Of a DNA stretch of 64,000 nucleotides, positions 21,675-30,711 are shown piece after piece (within the stretch, counting starts at the first letter, position 1; every line of letters starts with the position of its first letter). Source of the DNA: Variovorax boronicumulans (GTDB taxonomy: Bacteria > Pseudomonadota > Gammaproteobacteria > Burkholderiales > Burkholderiaceae_C); assembly GCF_019352895.1 (NCBI RefSeq), contig NZ_JAAAFX010000009.1:1341486-1405485 (forward strand), in the 5' to 3' direction. A program made the position numbers and the translations under genes. The notes below the pieces were generated by a model that saw only the letters and a program-made list of their open reading frames with translations, ran no database searches and had not been told where the DNA came from.

Positions 21675-22133
21675 CTACCAGCCCCAGACCAGGCTCTGCG
21701 CCACCCAGCCGGTCGTGCCGCTGCCGTGGCGCACCTTGACCCAGCTGCCCTTGCGCTCGAGCGTGCGCAGCACCTCGCCATGGCTGGCCTTGCCCACGAT
21801 GCGGCCGTTCGTGCCGGGCAGGCTGCGCAGGTTGGCGACGCGCGACCGCACCACATGGTGCGGCGTGCGATCGGTCAGCGAGCGCAGCACCCAGCCGCGG
21901 TCGTTCTCGAAGTCGCGCACCTGCAGCCAGTTGCCGCTGCGCTTGATCACCTGCAGCGGATAGCCGCGGCTCAGGGCCCACTGCACCTCGCTGCGCGTGT
22001 TCGGGCCCGAGCGCATGTTCACCTCGCCACGCGCCACGCTCACCATCTCTCGCGCATGGGCCATGGAGACCATGGACAGCCACAGCAGGACGAAAGCCAG
22101 AAGAAATGCGGGCAGGCGGCGGGAATGCGTCAT
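21675..22133 (-). CDS. Secreted bacterial SH3-domain protein
   Basis: Periplasmic or envelope protein of 152 aa. The start is set at MTHSRRLPAFLLAF, which leaves a normal signal peptide cleaved after SMAHA. An in-frame ATG eight codons upstream is possible. Two bacterial SH3 repeats follow: RGEVNMRSGPNTRSEVQWALSRGYPLQVI..GNWLQVRDFENDRGWV and SRVANLRSLPGTNGRIVGKASHGEVLRTLERKGSWVKVRHGSGTTGWV. Such domains bind peptidoglycan or peptide ligands. No catalytic domain is attached. Confidence 0.85.
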   Translation of the reverse strand: MTHSRRLPAFLLAFVLLWLSMVSMAHAREMVSVARGEVNMRSGPNTRSEVQWALSRGYPLQVIKRSGNWLQVRDFENDRGWVLRSLTDRTPHHVVRSRVANLRSLPGTNGRIVGKASHGEVLRTLERKGSWVKVRHGSGTTGWVAQSLVWGW

Positions 22134-22167
22134 TCGGTGAAGACCTTTCGGGGACAAGAGAGAAATG

Positions 22168-22193
22168 GAAAAGCGGCCACGCGAACCGTGGCC
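22168..22193 (-). terminator. Terminator after the HAD hydrolase gene
   Basis: On the minus strand a perfect 7-bp stem (GGCCACG / CGTGGCC) with a 5-base loop is followed by GCTTTTCC. It lies between the HAD gene stop and the SH3 gene start. Confidence 0.55.
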
Positions 22194-22248
22194 AGCCTCT
22201 CCGGGTCACTCACCGCCAAATAGTTCCGCAGCGAAAAGACGCGGGCGC

Positions 22249-22995
22249 TCAGTCGGCGCCGAGCGCGCGGCACAGCGCCTGCAGATCGGGCACCACGAGC
22301 TGCGGACGCGCACCGTGCGTCCAGGGCTTGCGCTCTTCCTCGGGATGGCGCACCACCCAGGCCGCCTGCATGCCGACCGCGAGCGCGCCCACCACGTCGA
22401 GCGCAGCATCGTCGCCCACATGCAGCACCTCGTGCGGCTGCACGCCCACCGAGGCCGCGGCCGCCTGGAAGATCGGCGCGTGTGGCTTGCCGCTGCCGAA
22501 GACGTGGGCGCTGAAGGCCGTGCGAAACCAGGCGTCGACGCCGGTGCGCTTCAGGTCCGCGTTGCCGTTGGAGATCGCCACCAGCGGGTAGCGCTCGCTG
22601 AGCCACTTCAACGCGGGCAGCGCGTCGTCGTAGAGCACCACGCGCTGGCGCTCGTCGAAGAACACATCGAAGGCCGCATCGGCCAGCGCCGGGTCCTCGC
22701 CCACGCGCGACAGCGCGGCGCGGATCGATTCGCGGCGCAGTGCGCTCAGGTCGTGCGCCAGGTCGGAACGCTCGCGCTCGGTCGCCTCGCGCAGTTCGCG
22801 CAGCACGCCGGGCGTGAGCAGCAGCTCGGCGGTCTTGGGCGCCTCGCGCAGCAGCCAGCCGTGCAGCACCTCTTCGGCGCGCGCGATGGTGGGCCAGATC
22901 GGCCAGAGGGTGTCGTCGAGGTCCAGCGAGATCGCGGCGATGCGCGTCAAATCCAGGCCGTTGTGTGCCGCAAGGGCCGGTGTCTCGAAAGTCAT
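22249..22995 (-). CDS. HAD-family hydrolase
   Basis: Cytoplasmic phosphatase-like protein of 248 aa. Motif I is SLDLDDTLWPIW (nucleophile and acid Asp). Motif II is in VAISNGN, motif III is the Lys region near GSGKPHAPIF, and motif IV is HVGDDAALDVVGA. The cap is helical (C1 type), as in YjjG/phosphoglycolate-like members. The substrate cannot be decided; small phosphorylated metabolites are usual. It is divergent from hemH with only 15 bases between start codons, so its promoter must overlap coding sequence. Confidence 0.87.
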   Translation of the reverse strand: MTFETPALAAHNGLDLTRIAAISLDLDDTLWPIWPTIARAEEVLHGWLLREAPKTAELLLTPGVLRELREATERERSDLAHDLSALRRESIRAALSRVGEDPALADAAFDVFFDERQRVVLYDDALPALKWLSERYPLVAISNGNADLKRTGVDAWFRTAFSAHVFGSGKPHAPIFQAAAASVGVQPHEVLHVGDDAALDVVGALAVGMQAAWVVRHPEEERKPWTHGARPQLVVPDLQALCRALGAD

Positions 22996-23010
22996 GGCCG
23001 AGAATATCGC

Positions 23011-24066
23011 ATGCCTTCGATCGCCCCGCCCGCCACTCCCCTCCCCCCAACGCCCGCCACGCCACGCACCGCCGTGCTCTGGTGCAACCTGGGTTCGCCC
23101 GATGCCCCCACCGCCAAGGCCGTGCGGCCCTACCTCTCGGAGTTCCTGGGCGACCCGCGGGTGGTCGAGATCCCGCGCGCGATCTGGTGGTTGATCCTCC
23201 ACGGCATCATCCTGCGCACGCGGCCCGCCAAGTCGGCCGCCAAGTACGCGAGCATCTGGCTGGCCGAGGGCTCGCCGCTCAAGGTCTGGACCGAGAAGCA
23301 GGCCAAGCTGCTGGCCGGCTGGCTGGGCGAGCGCGGCCACCGGCAGCTGTCGGTGCGCCATGCGATGCGCTACGCCAACCCGTCGATCGCTTCGCAGCTC
23401 GATGCGCTGATGGCCGAAGGCGCGACGCGCGTGCTGGTGCTGCAGGCCTACCCGCAGTACTCGGCCACCACCACGGCCAGCGTGATCGACGCGGTCAACG
23501 CCTGGACCCTGAAACAGCGCCGGCTGCCCGAACTGCGCTTCGTCAACGACTACCACGACGACCCGGCCTACATCGAGGCGCTGGCTTGCAGCGTCGAAGC
23601 CTACTGGAAGCAGAACGGCCGGCCCGACCAACTGGTGATGAGCTTCCACGGCATTCCCGAGCGCAACATCCGGCTGGGCGACCCCTACCAGTCGCAGTGC
23701 CTGGCCACCGCGCGCCTGCTGGCCGAGCGGCTGGGCCTGTCGGCCGCGCAGCACCGCGTGACCTTCCAGTCGCGCTTCGGCCGCGCCAAGTGGCTCGAGC
23801 CCTACACCGAGCCGACGCTGCGCGAACTCGGCGCCGCCGGCACGCAGCGGGTCGACGTGATGTGCCCGGGCTTCCCGGCCGACTGCCTCGAGACGCTGGA
23901 AGAGATCGCGATGGAAGGCCGCGAGGCCTTCCTGCACACCGGCGGCAAGGAATTCCACTACATCCCCTGCCTCAACGACAGCCCGCTGTGGATCGATGCG
24001 CTCACGGGCATCGCCGAGCGGCATCTCGCGGGCTGGCCGACCCTGGCGACGAAGCCGGCCGGCTGA
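23011..24066 (+). CDS. hemH: Ferrochelatase
   Basis: Inserts ferrous iron into protoporphyrin IX at the inner face of the membrane, the last step of heme synthesis; 351 aa. The ATG gives a 20-residue Pro/Thr-rich leader before VLWCNLGSPDAP, the family start. The catalytic His is H213 (MSFHGIPERNIRLGDPY). FQSRFGRAKWLEPYTEPTL and MCPGFPADCLETLEEI are conserved. It is convergent with the DUF1993 gene, with a 3-base gap. Confidence 0.94.
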   Translation: MPSIAPPATPLPPTPATPRTAVLWCNLGSPDAPTAKAVRPYLSEFLGDPRVVEIPRAIWWLILHGIILRTRPAKSAAKYASIWLAEGSPLKVWTEKQAKLLAGWLGERGHRQLSVRHAMRYANPSIASQLDALMAEGATRVLVLQAYPQYSATTTASVIDAVNAWTLKQRRLPELRFVNDYHDDPAYIEALACSVEAYWKQNGRPDQLVMSFHGIPERNIRLGDPYQSQCLATARLLAERLGLSAAQHRVTFQSRFGRAKWLEPYTEPTLRELGAAGTQRVDVMCPGFPADCLETLEEIAMEGREAFLHTGGKEFHYIPCLNDSPLWIDALTGIAERHLAGWPTLATKPAG

Positions 24067-24069
24067 GGC

Positions 24070-24576
24070 TCAGAACTTGCCGAGGTAGTCCATCTTGCCG
24101 ATGGGCACGCCGCTGTGGCGCAGCACGTCGTAGGCGGTGGTCACATGGAAGAAGAAGTTGGGCAGCGCGAACTGCAGCAGGTAGCGCTGCGCGGTGAACT
24201 GCACCTCGTTGCCGCGGCTCTTCATCACCACCGCACGGTTCTCGAAGCCGTCGACCTGGGCACGCTCGAGGGTGTTGAGGTAGTCGATGGTCTTCGCGAC
24301 CCGGGCCTGCAGCTCGGCGTAGGTGGTCTCGGTGTCGGGAAAGCTCGGCGCCGTGACGCCCGCGAGGCGCGCGCTGCCCAGCTTCGAGGCATCGCTCGCA
24401 CCCTGCACCTGGCCGGCCAGCGTGTACATGTCGGGTGCGAGCCGAGCGTTGACCAGGGTCGCGGTGTCGATGCCAGCGGCCGTGGCATGCGCCAGGCCCT
24501 TGTCGAGCAGGTGGCTCAGCTGGTGCAGGCCGCGGAGGAACACGGGGATGGAAAGGTCGTACAACGAAAGCGCCAT
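24070..24576 (-). CDS. DUF1993 family protein
   Basis: A 168-aa cytoplasmic protein starting MALSLYDLSIPVFLRGLHQLSHLLDKGLAHA, the typical DUF1993 opening. It has the family segments NARLAPDMYTLAGQVQGASD and FALPNFFFHVTTAYDVLRHSGVPIGKMDYLG. The fold predicted for the family is a DinB-like four-helix bundle. No activity is known. Confidence 0.88.
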   Translation of the reverse strand: MALSLYDLSIPVFLRGLHQLSHLLDKGLAHATAAGIDTATLVNARLAPDMYTLAGQVQGASDASKLGSARLAGVTAPSFPDTETTYAELQARVAKTIDYLNTLERAQVDGFENRAVVMKSRGNEVQFTAQRYLLQFALPNFFFHVTTAYDVLRHSGVPIGKMDYLGKF

Positions 24577-24640
24577 GGGGAGTCTCCTGGGGTTCAGCGC
24601 GCGATTGTCGTGCGCCTGCCCGATCTCTGCTGGCAGCGCC

Positions 24641-25285
24641 TCACCAGCGCAGCAGGCGGGGGCCCAGCACCGCGCCGATCAGGGCCGTCGCCGCGATGCC
24701 GCTCACGTACCAGACCGCCAGGAAAGGGGCCGCCAGCTCCATGCAGTGCATCGCATACACCGCGGCGCCCACGCCGCCCGCCAGCGCGCCGGCCGCGGCG
24801 CCCGCGAGCGCGGGCCGGGTCGGCGCCAGGCTGCGCAGCGCCACCATGGCCGCGACGAACACCGGCGCGGCCATCAGCAGGATGCTGGCCGCGCAGATCT
24901 GCCACGAGATCCCCCAGAGCATGGTCGCGCGTTCGGGCGCGGCGGCGGGCATCCACACGACGGCCGCCAGCGCCCAGATCAGGGCCACCGGCACGCAGAG
25001 CAGCAGCGGCCACGCGCGTCCGATGCGCACGCCCGGCCGCGCCAGGCGCTGCAGGATCACGCCCGCGGCCAGCGCGATGCACAGCGGGAACAGCAGCTTG
25101 AGCCAGAACATCGGCAGCTGCACCGCATCGGCCCAGTCGCGGCGCACGCCGTAGCCCACGAGCAGCACGGCCAGCGACAGCGGCACCGCCAGGCCCAGCG
25201 CCAGCGTCAGCCGGCGTGCGGCCGCATGGCGGGGCACCGGGGCGGCATCGGCGGCCAGCAGGGCAATCAGCGCATCGGTCTTCAT
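24641..25285 (-). CDS. DUF1109/NrsF-type membrane anti-sigma factor
   Basis: Inner-membrane protein of 214 aa with six likely membrane spans after a short cytoplasmic N-terminus (MKTDALIALLAADAAPVPRHAAARR). This is the DUF1109 layout, known from NrsF, which holds the Caulobacter ECF sigma factor SigF. Its start overlaps the sigma gene stop (ATGA), the usual coupling for sigma/anti-sigma pairs. Cysteines occur in the membrane part; in NrsF conserved cysteines take part in signal sensing. Confidence 0.87.
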   Translation of the reverse strand: MKTDALIALLAADAAPVPRHAAARRLTLALGLAVPLSLAVLLVGYGVRRDWADAVQLPMFWLKLLFPLCIALAAGVILQRLARPGVRIGRAWPLLLCVPVALIWALAAVVWMPAAAPERATMLWGISWQICAASILLMAAPVFVAAMVALRSLAPTRPALAGAAAGALAGGVGAAVYAMHCMELAAPFLAVWYVSGIAATALIGAVLGPRLLRW

Positions 25286-25860
25286 CGGGCGTCCTTGATC
25301 TTCTGCATCAGGGCCTTGAGCCCGCGGTGGATGCCGACCTTGACCGCCGATTCCGACATGCCGGTCTTCTGCGCGGCCTCGGCGATCGAGAGGCCTTCGA
25401 GCTTCACGTGGACGATCGGCAGCCGGTGGCGGTCGGGCAAGGTGTCGAGCAGGCCCGACAGGTCGCGTCGCGCGTCGCTGGCCTCGGTGGCCGAGTCGGC
25501 GAACACCTCGAGTTCGTCGTCGAGCGGGATGTGCAGCGCCTCGCGGCTGCCCTTGGCGCGCAGCAGGTCGATCATCTTGTAGCGCGCGATCGCATGCACC
25601 CAGGCCGTCAGGGGCTGGTCGCTCTGGTAGGTGTGGCGCTGGTTGTGCATGGCGATCAGGCATTCCTGGACGAGGTCTTCCACTTCATCGGGCCAGCCGA
25701 ACAGCCGACGACCCAGGAAGCCGCGCAAGTGCGCGCCCAACTGGACCAGGAATGCACGGTAGGCCACGGCGTCGCCCGCCTGGCCGCGCACGAACAGGTC
25801 GTGCAGCGCCGCTTCGGCGTCGTGCAGATGCTGCGGGCTCCCGGATGTTGTTCGTTTCAT
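25282..25860 (-). CDS. ECF RNA polymerase sigma factor (SigF/ECF16-like)
   Basis: Sigma-70 family factor of up to 192 aa. Region 2 (FLGRRLFGWPDEVEDLVQECLIAMHNQRHTYQ...AWVHAIARYKMIDLLR) binds the -10 element. Region 4 (LDTLPDRHRLPIVHVKLEGLSIAEAAQKTGMSESAVKVGIHRGLKAL) binds the -35. It is paired with the DUF1109 anti-sigma. The annotated ATG has no ribosome site, and a SigF-type promoter motif overlaps it, so the protein may start later (for example GTG at codon 24). Regions 2 and 4 are unaffected by that choice. Confidence 0.88.
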   Translation of the reverse strand: MKRTTSGSPQHLHDAEAALHDLFVRGQAGDAVAYRAFLVQLGAHLRGFLGRRLFGWPDEVEDLVQECLIAMHNQRHTYQSDQPLTAWVHAIARYKMIDLLRAKGSREALHIPLDDELEVFADSATEASDARRDLSGLLDTLPDRHRLPIVHVKLEGLSIAEAAQKTGMSESAVKVGIHRGLKALMQKIKDAR

Positions 25861-25876
25861 TCGCTCTGCGGGTTAC
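25851..25876 (-). promoter_or_regulatory. Candidate autoregulated SigF-type ECF promoter
   Basis: On the minus strand GTAACC (25876-25871) is followed after exactly 16 bases by CGAA (25854-25851). This is the consensus reported for Caulobacter SigF, whose anti-sigma is also DUF1109. It overlaps the assumed ATG of the sigma gene. Confidence 0.55.
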
Positions 25877-26014
25877 AGCGGGAGGCGGGGCCGGTGAAAA
25901 AAGACGGCTCGATTGTGCCGTGGACCGGTCGCGGCGCCCGCCTACGGCCGATGGCCTCCCTGCGCTTGCCAGCCACGGGGTCCGTCGGTACATTGCATTT
26001 TTTGAGGGCCTGCA

Positions 26015-27433
26015 ATGTCTGTCGACACCGTTCCGAGTTCTCCTGTTCCCGCCTCCGACACGTCGCGCGCGTCGTTCCTCTCCCCGCCGTCCGCCACGCC
26101 GCCGCAGAACGAGGTGCCGCCCGGCGAGCCCGACGCGCTGGCCTCGGTCTCGCTGTCCCCGATCTACGCCGCCGCGGCCACCGCCGTGAACGCGACCGGC
26201 CCGCGCCACATCCGGCTGACCTCGCATGCCAGCGGTTTCGGCGCCCTGCCGATCCACTGGGGCGCGGCCAGCGCGGCCGAGCGCGGCCCGATCGTCGGCA
26301 CCACCACCTCGCGCGCGCACCGCAACGTGATCGGCACCCACAGCGGCTCCTACAGCGTGTACCGCGCGCTGGCCGTGGCGGCGGGCGCGCTCAAGCGCGA
26401 GCACAAGGCTGACCTGACCAACACCTCGCCCACCGACGTGATCGGTCCCTACCCGCAATGGAGCGAGCCCGGGCGCATCGTCTCGCTCGACCCCTGGGGC
26501 GCGATCGTGGCCGACGTGTTCTCGGCCGAGCTCGCGGCCGGCTACGACATCCGCCCGACCTTGGCCGTGACCAAGGCGCACGTGATCCTGCCCGAGGTGA
26601 TCGAGGCGCTGCAGACCGGCCGGCTCCAGGCCGACGGCAAGTTCCTCACCGACGGCGGCGCGGCCATGGTGACCAAGGTCGCGGTCGAGCCGGCCTGGTA
26701 CCTGCCCGAGGTCGCCAAGCGCTTCGGCTGCTCCGAGACCGACCTGCGCCGCACGCTGTTCGAGGAAACCGGCGGCATGTACCCCGAGCTGGTGACGCGC
26801 TCCGACCTCGAGGTCTTCCTGCCGCCCATCGGCGGCCAGACGCTCTACATCTTCGGCAACCCGCGCGACCTGGCCAACCCCGAGGTCGAGCTCACGGCCC
26901 GCATCCACGACGAATGCAACGGATCCGATGTGTTCGGCTCCGACATCTGCACCTGCCGGCCCTACCTCACGCACGCGATCGAGGAATGCATCCGCGGCGC
27001 GCAGCGTGGCGGCGTGGGGCTGATCGCCTATTCGCGCAAGGAAGGCCGCGCGCTGGGCGAGGTCACCAAGTTCCTGGTCTACAACGCGCGCAAGCGCCAG
27101 GTCGGCGGCGACACGGCCGACCAGTATTTCGCCCGCACCGAATGCGTGGCCGGCGTGCAGGACATGCGCTTCCAGGAACTCATGCCCGACGTCTTCCACT
27201 GGCTGGGCATCACCAAGATCCACCGGCTGGTCTCGATGAGCAACCTGAAGTTCGACGCCATCACCGGCTCGGGCATCGAGATCGGCGAGCGGGTCAACAT
27301 CCCCGACGATCTGATCCCGGCCGATGCGCAGGTCGAGATGGACGCCAAGAAGGCGGCCGGCTATTTCACGCCGGGCCACGTGCCCGACGCCGACGAACTC
27401 AAGCAGGCCAAGGGCCGAGGACTCACCGAATGA
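26015..27433 (+). CDS. URC1-like uracil-catabolism protein (GTP cyclohydrolase II homologue)
   Basis: A 472-aa protein with a GTP cyclohydrolase II-like C-terminal part (about 270-450) and a long N-terminal region absent from RibA. The zinc ligands are kept as C301-x10-C312-x-C314. The nucleotide-site region reads RKEGRALGEV, not the RQEGRGIGL of true RibA. The adjacent URC4 (DUF1688) and upp genes match the URC uracil-degradation set known from yeasts and bacteria. There URC1 acts on a uridine derivative, not on riboflavin synthesis. GAGGG precedes the ATG. The exact reaction is not settled, and an annotation as RibA would be misleading. Confidence 0.87.
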   Translation: MSVDTVPSSPVPASDTSRASFLSPPSATPPQNEVPPGEPDALASVSLSPIYAAAATAVNATGPRHIRLTSHASGFGALPIHWGAASAAERGPIVGTTTSRAHRNVIGTHSGSYSVYRALAVAAGALKREHKADLTNTSPTDVIGPYPQWSEPGRIVSLDPWGAIVADVFSAELAAGYDIRPTLAVTKAHVILPEVIEALQTGRLQADGKFLTDGGAAMVTKVAVEPAWYLPEVAKRFGCSETDLRRTLFEETGGMYPELVTRSDLEVFLPPIGGQTLYIFGNPRDLANPEVELTARIHDECNGSDVFGSDICTCRPYLTHAIEECIRGAQRGGVGLIAYSRKEGRALGEVTKFLVYNARKRQVGGDTADQYFARTECVAGVQDMRFQELMPDVFHWLGITKIHRLVSMSNLKFDAITGSGIEIGERVNIPDDLIPADAQVEMDAKKAAGYFTPGHVPDADELKQAKGRGLTE

Positions 27434-28848
27434 GCAAGGACAACTACGGAATCGATCCCGAACACGCCACCGCCAACCATGCGGTGCGCCACGCCGACGC
27501 GCAAGGCCGCGTCGACCCGGTGCAGGAGCTGACGCCCGACTTCACCCAGCCTGCCGCAGCCGCCACCTGGCTGCGCACCACCGCGGCCGTGCGCGAGCGC
27601 GCGGCGCAGCTGCTGGCGCGCGCGCGCAGCGGCGAATCCGCCTGGTTCACGATCGGCGACGCGGCCGCGCTCGACGGCGCCGCGCAGACCGTGGCCGATG
27701 TGACGCGCGAGCGCTACCCCTCGGGCCGCATCCCCTTCCACAGCCGCTGGCGCCATTTCGAGGCCGGCGGCGTCGACCGCCTGGCCGAACTCGACCGGCT
27801 GCTGGGCAACAAGGTGACGCCGCGCGAACGCGCCCGCGTGCAGATCGACCTGGTGCTGGTCAGCGTGCTGCTCGACGCCGGCGCCGGCCCCGACTGGCAC
27901 TACGTCGAGTCGGCCAGCGGCCAGCGCTTCACGCGCTCCGAAGGCCTGGGCGTGGCGAGCTTCCACGCCTTCACCAGCGGCCTGTTCTCCTCCGACCCCG
28001 AGCGCCCTTTGCAGGCCGATGCCGCAGGCCTGCGGGCCCTGGTGACCGACCGGCTGGCCCAGGCTTTCCAGATCAGCGACGTCAACCCGCTGGTGGGCAT
28101 CGCCGGCCGCGCCATGCTGCTGCGGCGCCTGGGCGAGGCGCTGGCCGAGCAGCCCGAGGTCTTCGGCCAGGAAGGCCGGCCGGGCCGCCTGTTCGATGCG
28201 CTGGTCGGCCCCTACGGCCCGGCGCTGCCGCCGACTGCCGAGGTCAAGGCGCACGACCTGCTGTCGCTGGTGCTGAGTTCGCTGTCGCGCATCTGGCCCG
28301 CGGCCAACGCGGTCGACAGCCTGGCGATCGACGGCAGCGACGCGCCCGGCGGCATCCCCATGGGCTCGGGCGACCCGGCCTTTGCGCTGGGCGACTGCTG
28401 GCGCCACAGCGCGGTGCACGGCCCCGGCCTGACCAACGGCTGGATGCCCTTCCACAAGCTGTCGCAGTGGCTCACCTACTCGCTGCTCGAACCCATCGAG
28501 GGCGCGGGCGTGAAGGTGCGCGGCCTCGACGCGCTCACCGGCCTGCCCGAATACCGCAACGGCGGCCTGCTGATCGACAGCGGCGTGATCGTGCCGCGCG
28601 ACGCGGCCTCGCTCACGCGCAGCTGGAAGGTGAGCGACGAATTCATCGTCGAATGGCGCGCGCTGACGGTCGCGCTGCTGGACGAACTGGCGCCGCGCGT
28701 GCGCACCCTGCTGGGCCGCAGTGCCGAGGAATTGCCGCTGGCCTGCGTGCTCGAGGGCGGTACCTGGGCCGCCGGGCGCGTGCTGGCACAGCGCTTGCGT
28801 GACGGTGCACCACCCCTGCGGATCGAAAGCGACGGCACCGTCTTTTAA
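27430..28848 (+). CDS. URC4/urg3 family protein (DUF1688)
   Basis: A 472-aa cytoplasmic protein of the DUF1688 family, which in fungi is URC4/Urg3 and is required for uracil breakdown by the URC route. Its ATG overlaps the URC1 stop (ATGA). Conserved-looking blocks include IPFHSRWRHFEAGGVDR, PDWHYVESASGQRFTRSEGLGVASFHAF, GDCWRHSAVHGPG and FHKLSQWLTYSLLEP. His, Trp and Arg are abundant in these blocks, as expected for an active site. The biochemical step is unknown. Confidence 0.87.
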   Translation: MSKDNYGIDPEHATANHAVRHADAQGRVDPVQELTPDFTQPAAAATWLRTTAAVRERAAQLLARARSGESAWFTIGDAAALDGAAQTVADVTRERYPSGRIPFHSRWRHFEAGGVDRLAELDRLLGNKVTPRERARVQIDLVLVSVLLDAGAGPDWHYVESASGQRFTRSEGLGVASFHAFTSGLFSSDPERPLQADAAGLRALVTDRLAQAFQISDVNPLVGIAGRAMLLRRLGEALAEQPEVFGQEGRPGRLFDALVGPYGPALPPTAEVKAHDLLSLVLSSLSRIWPAANAVDSLAIDGSDAPGGIPMGSGDPAFALGDCWRHSAVHGPGLTNGWMPFHKLSQWLTYSLLEPIEGAGVKVRGLDALTGLPEYRNGGLLIDSGVIVPRDAASLTRSWKVSDEFIVEWRALTVALLDELAPRVRTLLGRSAEELPLACVLEGGTWAAGRVLAQRLRDGAPPLRIESDGTVF

Positions 28849-28916
28849 ACTCTCCCCCCTCCGTTTAGAAAAAAACACGGCAACGCCGCCACGCCTTTTC
28901 TCAGAATCTCCGCCCT

Positions 28917-29546
<630 letters not shown>

Positions 29547-29665
29547 GACGCCCCCCGAAGGGCTTGCGCACTTCGTGTCGCGGCGCCCCTCCCCCCACTG
29601 GGGGGCGATACCGGAGGCCCGGCGGAGCCGGTTCCTCGGTATCCCTCGTGAAGAGTGCGCCTCTA
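29547..29665. repeat. Structured GC-rich intergenic repeat-like element
   Basis: The upp-BMP gap holds a tight hairpin (CCCCCC-act-GGGGGG, 29591-29605). Next to it lies a nested one: an outer stem GATACCG.AGG with CCTCGGTATC (29607-29643) encloses CCGGC-gga-GCCGG. This looks like a REP-type dispersed element of the kind common in Comamonadaceae genomes. Only one full copy is in the window, so dispersal is inference. It may slow RNA decay or reduce read-through between upp and the transporter genes. Confidence 0.5.
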
Positions 29666-29709
29666 CCGCTTTGTTCTTTCTGTCGACTCAAAAAACCCAA
29701 GGAAAAAAC

Positions 29710-30711
29710 GTGACAGCTCGTCGTCAATTGATCATTCGTTCGGTGGCCCTGGCCGCCGTCATGGCGGCGGGTGCGCCGGGGCTGGCCTTGGCGCAGGCCA
29801 AGCTCAAGGTGGCGGGGGTCTACACCTCGCCCTTCGAGCAGCAGTGGGTCAGCCGGCTGCACAAGGCGCTGAAGGCGGCCGAGGCGCGGGGTGAGATCGA
29901 ATACAAGGCGACCGAGAACGTGACCAACGCCGACTTCGAGCGCGTGATGCGCGAGTACGCGACCGGCGGCAACCAGCTGATCATCGGCGACGTGTTCGGC
30001 GTCGAGGCCGCGGCGCGCAAGGTGGCCAAGGACTTCCCCAAGACCTCCTTCCTGCTCGGCTCCTCGGGCAAGCCGCAGGCGCCCAACCTCAGCGTGTTCG
30101 ACAACTACATCCAGGAGCCGGCCTACCTCAGCGGCATGGTCGCGGGCAGCATGAGCAAGTCGAACAAGATCGGCATGGTCGGCGGCTTCCCGATCCCCGA
30201 AGTCAACCGGCTGATGAACGCCTTCATGGCCGGCGCCAAGGAAACGAATCCCAAGGTCGAGTTCACCGTGAGCTTCATCAACAGCTGGTTCGACCCGCCG
30301 AAGGCCAAGGAAGCCGCCTTCGCGATGATCGACAAGGGCGCCGACGTGCTCTACGCCGAGCGCTTCGGCGTGAGCGACGCGGCCCGCGAAAAGGGCAAGC
30401 TCGCGATCGGCAACGTGATCAACACCCAGGCCCAGTACCCCGACACCGTGGTCTCGTCGGCGCTGTGGAACTTCGAGCCTTCGGCCGACCGCGCGATCAA
30501 GCTGGTGAAGGAAGGCAAGTTCACCGCCGAGGACTACGGCCAGTATTCGATGATGAAGCACAAGGGCTCCGAGCTCGCACCGCTGGGCACCTTCGAGAAG
30601 AAGGTGCCGGCCGAGACGGTCGCCAAGGTCAAGGCCAAGGAAGCCGACATCGTGGCGGGCAAGTTCACCGTCAAGGTCGACGACTCCCAGCCCAAATCGA
30701 CGGCGAAGTGA
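29710..30711 (+). CDS. BMP-family nucleoside ABC transporter substrate-binding protein
   Basis: Periplasmic binding protein of the BMP/PnrA family, 333 aa. It starts with GTG, preceded by AAGGA at good spacing. A signal peptide ends at LALAQA. The BMP fold is recognisable in VAGVYTSPFEQQWVSRLHKAL, QLIIGDVFGVEAAARKVAKDFP and EPAYLSGMVAGSMSKSNKIGMVGGFPIPEVNRLMNAFMAGAK. Family members bind purine or pyrimidine nucleosides. Together with the URC genes, a uridine- or uracil-type ligand is a reasonable guess. The next gene starts inside its stop (GTGA). Confidence 0.92.
   Translation: MTARRQLIIRSVALAAVMAAGAPGLALAQAKLKVAGVYTSPFEQQWVSRLHKALKAAEARGEIEYKATENVTNADFERVMREYATGGNQLIIGDVFGVEAAARKVAKDFPKTSFLLGSSGKPQAPNLSVFDNYIQEPAYLSGMVAGSMSKSNKIGMVGGFPIPEVNRLMNAFMAGAKETNPKVEFTVSFINSWFDPPKAKEAAFAMIDKGADVLYAERFGVSDAAREKGKLAIGNVINTQAQYPDTVVSSALWNFEPSADRAIKLVKEGKFTAEDYGQYSMMKHKGSELAPLGTFEKKVPAETVAKVKAKEADIVAGKFTVKVDDSQPKSTAK

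Noticed and set aside
26015..27433. Riboflavin biosynthesis (RibA) as function of the first URC gene
   Set aside because: The motif changes, the long N-terminal region and the URC4/upp neighbours favour the URC1 family.
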